Shown here: positions 9,389 to 19,300 of the stretch, piece after piece
Layout of the letters: every line of letters starts with the position of its first letter
Numbering within the stretch: the first letter of the stretch is position 1
Source: Halobacteroidaceae bacterium
GTDB taxonomy: Bacteria; Bacillota; Halanaerobiia; B1SED10-174
Assembly (NCBI GenBank): GCA_003554145.1
Contig: PWFS01000062.1
Location: 1-51,796 of the forward strand
DNA length: 51,796 nt
Direction: 5' to 3'
Notes under the pieces: generated by a model
What the model saw: the letters and a program-made list of their open reading frames with translations, nothing else
What the model was told of the DNA's origin: nothing
Databases searched by the model: none
Translations under genes and position numbers: made by a program

Positions 9389-10465
9389 ATGAGCAGAAAT
9401 ATTCCTCCATATGTTTACTTTGCTGCTGGGGTGGTTTTGTTTTTTGTTCTGGTTTATTTCTTTGTTTCTTATATCCTGACCTATATTCTGCCCTTTTTAT
9501 TCGCAATTATTCTGGCTGCACTTATTGAGCCCCTGGTAACAAGAATGCAGAGTATATTGCGGCTGGGGCGGGGGCTCAGTGTGGCCATCTGTCTGGCAAT
9601 TATTATTTCATTATTATTGCTTCTCCTTACTGCTGGTGTTTCCCGCCTCTTTTTTGAAATGGATCGTCTGGTGCGCTCTTTGCCCGAATATCAGGCGGCA
9701 CTGCAGCATTTTGAGGTGCTCTGGGATAATGAGAGGTTGCAGGAGGTTCTGGATAACTGGGAATTTTCTCCTCAACTGCGGACCTCGCTGGAAGAGGGAC
9801 TGGAAGAAATTTATGCCACGATCGAAGGTGCCATTAGGAATATTCTGGGGATTTTGCAGGATGGAGCCCGGCGGGTGGTTAATTTTGTAACTGTTACTTT
9901 TTTGAGCTTTCTGGCGGCTTATTTTATCAGTAAGGATAAAGAATACCTGGAAACTTCAATAATGGGTGCGGTTCCGGAAAAATGGCGGGAAGAAGCATTC
10001 AGTTTTAAAAAAGAACTTTCCGTAAGCATTATTGGCTATATCCGGGCTCTTTTTATTCTGATTTCCATTACCACTATTTTAACAATTATAGGACTGGAGA
10101 TTTTCGGGGTTAATTATGCCCTGGTAATTGGAATTATTTCAGGGATTCTCGATTTGATTCCAATAGTGGGGCCGGGGTTGATTTTTGTTCCCTGGATAAT
10201 TTTTTCTTTCTTCATGGGAGAAGTGCTCCTGGGATTTCAGTTGATATTACTTTATGGAACTATGGCTGTAGTGCGTTCCATTCTGGAACCCAAGGTAATA
10301 GGAAAAAACATTGGTGTTCATCCCGTGGCAACCCTGGTTGCCCTTTATGTTGGTTTAAGGGTTTTTGGTCCCACTGGCGTTATTATCGGGCCAGCCATTT
10401 TAATTATTACTATCGCCCTTATACGGGCCGGGATAGTTGCCAGGTGGAGACTGGAAAAGGGGTGA
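9389..10465 (+). CDS. AI-2E family / YtvI-like integral membrane permease
   Basis: Polytopic; GIISGILDLIPIVGPGLIFVPWIIFSF and EPKVIGKNIGVHPVATLVALYVGLRVFGPTGVIIGPA motifs. Confidence 0.85.
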   Translation: MSRNIPPYVYFAAGVVLFFVLVYFFVSYILTYILPFLFAIILAALIEPLVTRMQSILRLGRGLSVAICLAIIISLLLLLLTAGVSRLFFEMDRLVRSLPEYQAALQHFEVLWDNERLQEVLDNWEFSPQLRTSLEEGLEEIYATIEGAIRNILGILQDGARRVVNFVTVTFLSFLAAYFISKDKEYLETSIMGAVPEKWREEAFSFKKELSVSIIGYIRALFILISITTILTIIGLEIFGVNYALVIGIISGILDLIPIVGPGLIFVPWIIFSFFMGEVLLGFQLILLYGTMAVVRSILEPKVIGKNIGVHPVATLVALYVGLRVFGPTGVIIGPAILIITIALIRAGIVARWRLEKG

Positions 10466-10469
10466 TTAT

Positions 10470-11603
10470 ATGGCCGGAGTTTTGATTTTGGGTGCAACCG
10501 GTTCCATTGGTCAGCAGAGCCTGGAGGTTTTGCAAAACTTAAAAAACCGGGGTTATGATCTGGACTTAATTGGTATTACTGCGCATAAAAACCGGGTTTT
10601 ACTGGAGAAACAAAAAGAAAGATACAGGCCCCGGGTCGCAATTCTGACCGGCCAGGAGGCGGGTCCGGATCAGGGTATTGAGTATGGTTCAGGTGCCCTT
10701 TTGCAGTCAATATATCGGGATGATGTTGATATTGTTATCAATGGCCTGGTAGGGATCAGCGGCCTGGAACCCAGCCTGGCGGCAATAGAATCAGGGAAAA
10801 AACTGGCCCTGGCCAACAAGGAGAGCCTGGTGACCGGGGGGCCTTTAATTAACGAATTGCTGGCTAAAGAGGGGTCAGGGTCGTTAATTCCAGTGGATAG
10901 TGAACACAGTGCACTCTATCAGCTCCTACAGGGCCACGGGAAAGGGGACATTTCTTCTTTGATCCTGACCGCTTCGGGGGGGCCCTTTTTCTTTTCCTCC
11001 CGGGAGGAAATGGAGCAGATAACCCCGGAACAAGCCCTGCGGCATCCAACCTGGGCCATGGGGGGTAAGATTTCAATTGATTCAGCAACAATGATGAATA
11101 AGGCCCTGGAGGTTATTGAAGCCTACTGGTTATTTGGAGTTGATTATGATAAAATTGAAGTGCTCGTTCACCCCGAGAGTATTGTTCATTCCCTCATCCG
11201 CCTGGAAGATGGGGCGGTCCTGGGACATATGGGAATCCCGGATATGAAAGTTCCCATTCAATATGCTCTTACCTGGCCCCGGCATGAGGGTGGAGAGTTT
11301 GAGTCCCTGGATCTGGCCCGCGTGGCCCGGTTAAATTTTTATCAACCCCGCTGGGCGGATTTTCCCGCCCTGGAGTTGGGTTATGAAGCAGGACGCCGGG
11401 GGGCGAGTATGCCCGTTGTTCTCAATGGGGCTAACGAAGAAGCAGTAACTGCATTTTTGCAGGGCCGGATTTCATTTTTAGAAATTGCCAGTTCGGTGGG
11501 AGGAGTTATGGCCGCCCATGACCCTTATCCCCTGACAGATCTTCAAGCAGTTCTGGAAGCGGATAAATGGGCGCGGCAAAAATTTGAAGAGGAGGTTAGC
11601 TAG
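10470..11603 (+). CDS. dxr: 1-deoxy-D-xylulose-5-phosphate reductoisomerase
   Basis: VLILGATGSIGQQSLEVL, ANKESLVTGGPL, PVDSEHSALYQLL, TASGGPF, HPTWAMGGKISIDSATMMNKALEVIEA. Confidence 0.97.
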   Translation: MAGVLILGATGSIGQQSLEVLQNLKNRGYDLDLIGITAHKNRVLLEKQKERYRPRVAILTGQEAGPDQGIEYGSGALLQSIYRDDVDIVINGLVGISGLEPSLAAIESGKKLALANKESLVTGGPLINELLAKEGSGSLIPVDSEHSALYQLLQGHGKGDISSLILTASGGPFFFSSREEMEQITPEQALRHPTWAMGGKISIDSATMMNKALEVIEAYWLFGVDYDKIEVLVHPESIVHSLIRLEDGAVLGHMGIPDMKVPIQYALTWPRHEGGEFESLDLARVARLNFYQPRWADFPALELGYEAGRRGASMPVVLNGANEEAVTAFLQGRISFLEIASSVGGVMAAHDPYPLTDLQAVLEADKWARQKFEEEVS

Positions 11604-12698
11604 GTGGAACTTATCCTGGCTTTTACTGGAGTACTATCTTTTTTACAAACTGCGGTAACCTTTATTATTGTAATCGGGTTGCTGATTTTTTTCCATGAAA
11701 TGGGACATTTCCTTGCGGCTAAAAGGAGTGATATCCTGGTAGAGGAGTTTGCCCTTGGTTTTGGTCCCGCCCTTATTTCCCGGAAGAGGGGAGAAACCAG
11801 GTATTCTTTGCGGGCCTTTCCCCTGGGTGGTTTTTGTAAGATGGCGGGGGAAATGCCCGAAGAAGAAGGGGAGGAAAGCGATAAGTATCTGCAGGCCCAG
11901 AAAGAAGGGCGCTGTTTTTTCCAGAAACCCGCCTGGAAGAGGTTTATCGTGGTGGCCATGGGTTCGATAATGAACTTTGTTCTTGCCGCCCTCTTATTCA
12001 GCCTTGTTTTCGTGTTTTATGGTTTGCCGGTGGCTCCGGCCGAGACAACTGATATCGGGGATGTAATCCCCGGAGCACCTGCAGCTGAGGCAGGACTCAG
12101 GGCAGGAGATCGGATCATTGAGGTGGAGGGTCAACCGGTTGCAGAGTGGGATGAAATGGCGGGACTGATTCGCCAGTATCCCGAACAGGAATTAGAAATA
12201 AAGGTGCAAAGACGGGATGAAGTTTTTTCAGTTGCTTTAAGGCCTGAGATCCAGGAAGATGGGCGGGCCGCAATAGGAATATTTCCCGACGTGGTCAGGG
12301 AACCCCTTTCCTTTTTAAATTCCCTCTGGATGGGAACCATCCAGACTTTTGAAGTTATTGGAGCCCTGTTTTTAGCCCTGCGGGATATGATTACCGGTGC
12401 TGCTCCTGCTGATGTTGGTGGTCCGGTTCGAATTGCCCAGATGGTAGGAGAAGCAGCCGAAGTTGGAATGTCCTATTTATTGAATTTTACCGCATTTATC
12501 AGCATTAACCTGGGAATAATCAATCTGCTGCCGATCCCCGCACTGGATGGAGGACGATTAATTTTCATTATTGTGGAAATGGTCCGGCGTAAAAGTCTGG
12601 ATCCAGAAAAAGAGGGATTGGTCCATTTTATTGGTTTTGTCTTCCTGTTAATTTTAATTGGAGTAATAATAATCCGGGATCTGACCCAGGTTTTTTGA
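11604..12698 (+). CDS. rseP: Site-2 metalloprotease RseP/RasP with PDZ domain
   Basis: FFHEMGHFLAAKRSDILVEEFALGFGP, PDZ region, INLLPIPALDGGRL. Confidence 0.95.
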   Translation: MELILAFTGVLSFLQTAVTFIIVIGLLIFFHEMGHFLAAKRSDILVEEFALGFGPALISRKRGETRYSLRAFPLGGFCKMAGEMPEEEGEESDKYLQAQKEGRCFFQKPAWKRFIVVAMGSIMNFVLAALLFSLVFVFYGLPVAPAETTDIGDVIPGAPAAEAGLRAGDRIIEVEGQPVAEWDEMAGLIRQYPEQELEIKVQRRDEVFSVALRPEIQEDGRAAIGIFPDVVREPLSFLNSLWMGTIQTFEVIGALFLALRDMITGAAPADVGGPVRIAQMVGEAAEVGMSYLLNFTAFISINLGIINLLPIPALDGGRLIFIIVEMVRRKSLDPEKEGLVHFIGFVFLLILIGVIIIRDLTQVF

Positions 12699-12699
12699 G

Positions 12700-13761
12700 G
12701 TGGTAGGAGTGGGGGAAAAAAAGAAATCCGTCTGGCTGGGCAATATTGAGGTCGGTGGTCTAGCACCGGTTATTGTGCAATCAATGACCAATACATCCAC
12801 CGCTGATGTTGCGGCCACCTGTGCCCAGATTTCCCGGCTGGAGCGAGTGGGCTGCGAGATCGTGCGGGTTGCAGTCCCTGACCGGGAAGCGGTTCGGGCT
12901 CTGCCTGCAATAATATCCAGGAGCTCTATTCCGATTATTGGTGATATTCATTTTGATTATCGCCTGGCAGTGGAGGCCATAAAAGCTGGAGTGGCGGGGA
13001 TAAGAATCAATCCTGGAAATATTGGTTCCCGGCAGGGGTTGGAAGAGATAATTGCTGCCGCTAGGGATAAAAATATTCCCCTCCGAATTGGAGTTAATAG
13101 TGGCTCCCTGCCGGAGAAAACAATAAAAAGGTATGGTTCCCCCGGAGCTGAAGCTCTATGGGCGACCCTGGAGGAGTATATTGGGTTTCTGGAAAAGAAA
13201 TCTTTTTCAAATTTCAAGGTATCTCTAAAATCAACAGATGTTCTGACCACTATGGAGGCCAACCGACAGGCTGCTCAAAACCTGCCCTACCCCATTCACC
13301 TGGGGCTTACTGAAGCCGGTACCCTGCGGCGGGGTCTTGTCAATTCGGTAGCCTGTCTGGCTCCCCTGCTTTTGGAAGGGATCGGGGATACTATCAGAAT
13401 TTCCCTTACTGAAGATCCCGTAGAAGAAGTGCGGGCAGCCTGGGATTTACTACGGGCTGTTGGGTTAAGGCGGCGGGGCTTGAATATTTTTTCCTGCCCC
13501 ACCTGTGGGCGCTGCGAAATTGATCTGCAGAATCTGGCTAAAGAAATAGAAAGGGCCACCCAGGATATTAATAAAGATCTAACTATTGCAGTTATGGGTT
13601 GCCCGGTAAACGGACCTGGAGAAGCCCGGGAGGCAGACCTGGGCCTGGCCGGGGGCAAGGGTTTTGGGGTAATTTTTGCCCGGGGAAAACCGCTGGGAAC
13701 CTATCCCCAATCGGAACTCCTTTCAGTTTTTCTGGAGAAAATAAGAGAATGGCCGGGTTGA
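12700..13761 (+). CDS. ispG: 4-hydroxy-3-methylbut-2-en-1-yl diphosphate synthase (GcpE/IspG); GTG 12709 also possible start
   Basis: VIVQSMTNTSTADVAAT, IPIIGDIHFDYRLA, FSCPTCGRCEIDL, MGCPVNGPGEAREADLG. Confidence 0.97.
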   Translation: MVGVGEKKKSVWLGNIEVGGLAPVIVQSMTNTSTADVAATCAQISRLERVGCEIVRVAVPDREAVRALPAIISRSSIPIIGDIHFDYRLAVEAIKAGVAGIRINPGNIGSRQGLEEIIAAARDKNIPLRIGVNSGSLPEKTIKRYGSPGAEALWATLEEYIGFLEKKSFSNFKVSLKSTDVLTTMEANRQAAQNLPYPIHLGLTEAGTLRRGLVNSVACLAPLLLEGIGDTIRISLTEDPVEEVRAAWDLLRAVGLRRRGLNIFSCPTCGRCEIDLQNLAKEIERATQDINKDLTIAVMGCPVNGPGEAREADLGLAGGKGFGVIFARGKPLGTYPQSELLSVFLEKIREWPG

Positions 13762-13787
13762 CATTAACTGCTTTTTTTTGCTAAAAT
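13758..13787 (+). promoter_or_regulatory. Predicted promoter for proS T-box transcript (TTGACA-N18-TAAAAT)
   Basis: ttgaca 13758-13763, taaaat 13782-13787. Confidence 0.65.
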
Positions 13788-13799
13788 ACAATAACAAAA

Positions 13800-14000
13800 C
13801 AGAGTTCCAACTGCCGGGGAAGTATTAGGCTGGAAGAAAAGTTTCAGAGAACAGCCGCTGTGGTGCGAGGCTGTCTTTTCAACAGTTGAACCCGTCCCCC
13901 TTTAAAGGCAGACTTAAGAGTGTCCCTTGATGGGAAATCAGGGTGGTACCGCGGGTGGTTATACCTCTCGTCCCTAATCGGATGAGAGGTTATTTTTTTA
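13800..14000 (+). promoter_or_regulatory. T-box leader upstream of proS with intrinsic terminator
   Basis: T-box core agggtggtaccgcgg (13940-13954), upstream acagcc...ggtgcga...ggctgt stem, terminator cctctc...gagagg followed by T-run near 13961-14000. Confidence 0.93.
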
Positions 14001-14010
14001 GGAAAGGAAG

Positions 14011-15717
14011 ATGATCATGAAGATGTCCCAACTTTATATTCCCACTTTGAAGGAAAAACCAGTTGAAGCAGAAACCCCGAGCCATGAGCTGATGTTAAGG
14101 ACTGGTATGATCCGCCGGGTTGCTGCGGGTATTTATTCTTTTTTGCCCCTGGGTTATAAGGTAGTTAGAAAAGTAGAGAAGATAATCAGAGAGGAACTGG
14201 AAAAAGCGGGAGCACAGGAGGTTCATTTGCCCCTGCTGCACCCGGCTGAATTGTGGCAGGAATCGGGTCGGTGGGCGGAAATGGGAGATATGATGATTCG
14301 ACTCTGTGATCGGAAAAAGCGAGAATTCTGCATTGGACCTACCCACGAGGAAGTTATGACTGACCTGATCCGTTATGAGTTGAAGTCCTATAAAAATCTG
14401 CCCCAGAATTTTTATCAGATTCAAACCAAAGTCCGGGATGAGCTGCGGCCCCGGTTTGGGCTTCTTCGGTCCCGTGAGTTTTCCATGAAAGATGCCTACA
14501 GCTTCCATACCACCTGGGAATCCCTGGATCAGACCTATCAGGATATGCACGATGCGTATTGTGAAATTTTCCGTCGTTGTGGACTGAATTATCGAGTAGT
14601 GGAGGCCGATACCGGACCTATGGGAGGCACTGACTCCCATGAATTTATGGTTCTGGCCGATACCGGTGAGGACAGTGTTCTTTTTTGCAATCTTTGTGGA
14701 TATGCTGCCAATATAGAGAAGGCGGGCAGCAGGGTGGAATTCAAAGGGGAAAAAATTGATAATCCAGGAAAAGAGGAAATTTATACCCCCGGGATAACTA
14801 CCATTGAACAACTGGAAAAAGCCCTGGAACTTCCGGGAGAATATCTCTACAAAACTCTTTTGTACCGGGGAGAAAGTGGTTATTATCTGGCAATTGTGCG
14901 CGGTTCAGATCAGCTAAACGAAAACAAATTAATGGCTCTTTTGGGTGACCCCTTATTACACCTCGCCGAGGAAGGCTATGGCAACCTTCCGGCTGGCTTT
15001 TTAGGGCCACAGGGAGAACATGGCCTGAAAATTGTGGCCGATGAACTGGTTATGAATATGGACTGGGGGGTCGCTGGAGCCAACCGGGAGGATTATCATG
15101 TTAAGGGTATAGTGCCGGGAACTGACTTCACTCCTGCTTTTACCGGCAATATTCGTAATGCCCGGCCCGGGGAAAAATGCCTGGAATGCGATGGTAAACT
15201 TGAAGAAATCCGGGGTATTGAGGTGGGCCATATATTTAAACTGGGGAAAAAATATAGTGAGGCCATGGGCGCTAACTACCTGGATGAGAATGGCCACTCC
15301 CACCCCATGATTATGGGTTGCTATGGAATCGGGGTAACCAGGACTGTTGCTGCAGCCATAGAACAGAATCATGATAATTATGGGGTTAAATGGCCTCTGC
15401 CCCTGGCTCCCTATCAGGTGGTTCTCCTGACCCTGGGTGGAGATCAGGCCTTAAAAGAGGAATCGGAAAAATTATATCAGGGACTCCAGGAAATGGGAGT
15501 GGAAGTTCTCTGGGATGATCGGCCGGAGCGACCTGGAGTTAAATTCAATGAAGCAGATTTACTGGGGATCCCCCTGCGAATTACCATGGGTAAGAAGTTC
15601 CTGGAAAGTGGAAAACTGGAAGTAAAAGATCGGTTCCATGATCAGGATCATTTACTGGGGCAGGAACAGGTTCTGGATTGGATCCGGAATTACTGTATAA
15701 AGGAGGGGGTAAGTTGA
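14011..15717 (+). CDS. proS: Prolyl-tRNA synthetase
   Basis: MSQLYIPTLKEKPVEAETPSHELMLRTGMIRRVAAGIYSFLPLGYKVVRKVE, FCIGPTHEEVMTDLIR, RPRFGLLRSREFSMKDAYSFH. Confidence 0.98.
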   Translation: MIMKMSQLYIPTLKEKPVEAETPSHELMLRTGMIRRVAAGIYSFLPLGYKVVRKVEKIIREELEKAGAQEVHLPLLHPAELWQESGRWAEMGDMMIRLCDRKKREFCIGPTHEEVMTDLIRYELKSYKNLPQNFYQIQTKVRDELRPRFGLLRSREFSMKDAYSFHTTWESLDQTYQDMHDAYCEIFRRCGLNYRVVEADTGPMGGTDSHEFMVLADTGEDSVLFCNLCGYAANIEKAGSRVEFKGEKIDNPGKEEIYTPGITTIEQLEKALELPGEYLYKTLLYRGESGYYLAIVRGSDQLNENKLMALLGDPLLHLAEEGYGNLPAGFLGPQGEHGLKIVADELVMNMDWGVAGANREDYHVKGIVPGTDFTPAFTGNIRNARPGEKCLECDGKLEEIRGIEVGHIFKLGKKYSEAMGANYLDENGHSHPMIMGCYGIGVTRTVAAAIEQNHDNYGVKWPLPLAPYQVVLLTLGGDQALKEESEKLYQGLQEMGVEVLWDDRPERPGVKFNEADLLGIPLRITMGKKFLESGKLEVKDRFHDQDHLLGQEQVLDWIRNYCIKEGVS

Positions 15718-16379
15718 TTGGCGTTGAGGAAATACTACTCCGGTTGATAATTGCCGGGGCCCTGAGCGGTTTAATTGGCTGGGAACGGGAAATCCACGAA
15801 CGACCGGCCGGCTTTCGAACCCATATCCTGGTCTGCCTGGGTGCAACCCTGATTATGATCATCTCCCAGAACATCCATCATATTTATGGGGATGCTTCGG
15901 ACCCAGGCCGAATTGCGGCCCAGGTGGTCAGTGGTATTGGCTTTCTTGGAGCGGGAACCATAATCAGGGAGGGGGTAAGCGTAAAAGGTCTGACCACTGC
16001 AGCTTCCCTATGGGCCATTGCGGGGATCGGGCTGGCCATAGGCTCGGGTTTTTACCTGGGGGGAGTGGTCACAGCCCTCCTGGTATTTTTAAGCCTGTGG
16101 TTTTTATCCAAGGTGGAGTTTAGAGCCGCTGCCAAAGCCCGCTTCCGGGAGATAAAATTCCGGGTGAAAGATGTTCCCGGACTCCTGGGTAATCTTGGCT
16201 CCGTCCTGGGGGAATTTGAGGCCAATATTGTAAATGTGCGCATGGAATATGATCAAATTGACGGCGAATTGGAAATAATTATGCGGGTGGAATTGCCTGC
16301 CCAGGTGGATCGCAATCAACTGACGCAAAAACTGGCTCAGTGTAAAGGAGTGCATCAGGTCGAATGGGTGAACATTTAG
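15714..16379 (+). CDS. MgtC/SapB family membrane protein with C-terminal ACT-like domain
   Basis: LLRLIIAGALSGLIGWEREIHERPAGFRTHILVCLGATLIMIIS...GFLGAGTIIREGVSVKGLTTAASLW; TTG start 15714 with aaggaggg SD. Confidence 0.9.
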   Translation: MIGVEEILLRLIIAGALSGLIGWEREIHERPAGFRTHILVCLGATLIMIISQNIHHIYGDASDPGRIAAQVVSGIGFLGAGTIIREGVSVKGLTTAASLWAIAGIGLAIGSGFYLGGVVTALLVFLSLWFLSKVEFRAAAKARFREIKFRVKDVPGLLGNLGSVLGEFEANIVNVRMEYDQIDGELEIIMRVELPAQVDRNQLTQKLAQCKGVHQVEWVNI

Positions 16380-19300
16380 AGCGAATTGCTATCCGGCCCC
16401 GGCCGGGCAATCAATTTATTCGGTTGTTATCCAGCCATTTTGGGCCGGGAATAAAGGAAAAAATTCTAATTAACAGGGTAGAAATTGATTCAGAAAAAAA
16501 CTGCATGATTTCTCTTGCGGTTGCCCCGGAAATCGGAACAGTAGAGATGGAGCAACTGCAAAAGATGCTGCGGAAAAGCCTGCCTGGATTGGGCCGACTG
16601 CGGGTCAAAGAGATTCCCTGGGACAATGCTGTCCAGGAAATTATGCTGGAGATTCTGGAGGGTGTAAAAGAAAGTTTCCCCCGTTTTAAAAGCTGCCTGG
16701 AAAATATGGAACTTATAATTGAACAGGACAGTGTTGTGTTTAAGCTACCCAGCCGGACCATGATCGATTTTTTAAGGGAAAAGAAACTGGATCAACAAAT
16801 TGCTCGAAGATTTGCCCAAAACGGTCTGCCGGCAGAGATCCAGATGGTCCAGATTCAGGGAGAGAAAAAAGCATCGATGAGGAAAAAAAAGCCAACAGCC
16901 CCTGATCCGGAGGAAAAAACAGTTCACCGGCAGATTAAAGGGAGATTTTTGCCTGAAGCTCCAGAAAGCCTGGATAAGGTCCTGGAGCAGGAGGGAGTTG
17001 TCGTGGTTGAAGGAGAGGTTTTCAGCGTTAATTCTCACCGGTCCAGCAGGGGAAAAACAATCCAAATTTTGAATATAACTGATGGAAAAGTTGCCCTGAC
17101 GGTAAAGATTTTTAATTTGAAAGAAGAATTGCAGCCCGGAAAATGGTACAAATTTCGGGGACCTGTCCAGTATGATGATTTTAGCGGGGAGAAAGTTCTT
17201 TTTGCCGGGGATATCCTGGAGGTGTCACCCCTGAAGAGAGAGGATAAGTCCTCTGATAAGAGAATAGAAATGCACCTGCACACCAAAATGAGTGATATGG
17301 ATGGAGTTATTGATATTGAAGAACTGGCCCAGACGCTCAAAAGGTGGGGGCATCGAGGTGCAGCAGTGACAGATCACGGCGTGGTTCAGGCTTTTCCCCA
17401 GGCCTATGCTGCTTTTAAAAAGGCCGGCTTGCAGTTTATTCCCGGCCTGGAAGTCAGTGTTATACCTGATCAGGAACAGATTTATTCGGGATCCTCCCGG
17501 GGCTCCTACAATGATTTTCCTCTGGTTTTTCTGGATATTGAAACTACCGGTTTCAGCCCCTGGCAGCATGAGATAATTGAACTGGGAGCGGTCCGCCTGG
17601 ACCGGGGGTCAACCCGGGAATTTCAGAGTTTGATAAAACCAGAAAAAGACCCATCTTCGGAGATCCTGGAATTAACCGGTATTGAAAAACGGGAACTGGA
17701 AAAGGCCCCTACCCTTAAAGAGGTGTGGCCGGAATTCATGAACTTTATTGCTGGCAGTATTGTCGTGGCCCATAATGCAGCTTTTGATTTGAATTTTTTA
17801 CGCTTCTGGGGAGAACGAGTAGGACACTCCCCTCCACTGGAACTGGGGAGCATTGATACCCTCAGCCTTTCCCGGGCTCTGAATAAAGATTTAAGGAGCC
17901 ACAGCCTGGGAGCATTGACCAGGAAGTTTAATATAAATCTGGATAATCATCACCGGGCCCTGGCTGATGCCCGGGCCACCTATCGGTTGTGGGAGATATT
18001 TTGCAGTAAGCTGGAAGCCCTGGAGATAAAAAAGCTGGAAGAAATCCAAAAAATGGCCCGGGAAATACCCTGGGAACTCAGATTTTCCTGGCACTGGACA
18101 GTATGGGCCTGGAATAAAGAGGGTCTTTTCAACCTTTATCGGCTGGTCAGTACTTCTCACCTGGAATATTTTCACCGCCAGCCCTTGATACCTCAAAACT
18201 GGCTGCAGGAAAACCGATCTGGTTTGTTTCTGGGCAGTGGCTGCCTGCAGGGCCCTCTATATCAGGTTTTGCTGGCTGGAGGGGCCCGGGAAGAAATGGA
18301 ATTACTGGGAACTAACTTTGATTATGTAGAAGTTCTGTCTCCCTCCTACTTGCTCCAGAATTCACCGCTGGAAGACCTGGAAACGGCCCGGGAAGTTACC
18401 AGAATCCTGGTGGAACTGGCTGAAAAGATGCAAAAGCCAGCAATAGCCATTTCCGATGGCCATTATCTGGAGCGAGAGGATCGGGTTTTTCGGGATGTTT
18501 TACTCCATCAAAAAGGGGGTCGAACCACGGGAGGTAATTCTCATTTATTAACCACGGAAGAAATGCTGGGGGAATTTGCCTTTTTGGGCGAAGAAAAAGC
18601 ACGGACCCTGGTCCTGGAAAACCCCCGGGCCCTGGCTGATAAAATTGAAACACTAAACCCGGTCCCTGAAGGGCTTTATCCACCCCGGGTTTCCGGGGCT
18701 GAGGAGCGGATAAAAAAACATACCCGGGAAAAAGCGACCCGATTATATGGGAAAAAGTTACCCCCTCTGGTCAAGAAAAGAATTGATCGGGAGTTGAACA
18801 GTATAGTTGGACAGGGCTTTGCGCCAATTTATGCAATTTCCCAGACCCTGGTGGGCAAATCTCTGGAAATGGGATACCTGGTGGGTTCCCGGGGTTCAGT
18901 AGGTTCTTCCCTGGTGGCTTTTCTCTGTGATATAACCGAAATCAATCCCCTACCCGCCCATTATCGCTGTTCAGAATGTAATTATTCCGAGTTTGAACCC
19001 CTGCAGGAGGTGGACTGTGGTCTGGACCTGCCTGACAGGGTTTGTCCACAATGCGGGAGCAATCTGGATCGAGATGGATTTGATATCCCCTTCGAAGTGT
19101 TTCTGGGTTTCCGGGGGGAGAAAGTTCCGGATATAGATTTGAATTTTGCCGGAGAAATTCAAAATAAGATTCACGGTCATACTGAAGAAATTTTTGGCCT
19201 GAAAAATGTTTTTAGAGCGGGAACTATTTCAACTATTGCCGCTAAAACAGCCTATGGCATGGTAAAGGGTTACCTGGAAGAAAATAATCTGGATGCCAAC

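Noticed and set aside
14095-14811. 238-aa minus-strand ORF inside proS
   Set aside because: Long, but fully antisense to conserved ProRS; composition looks like a codon-bias mirror and there is no family match.
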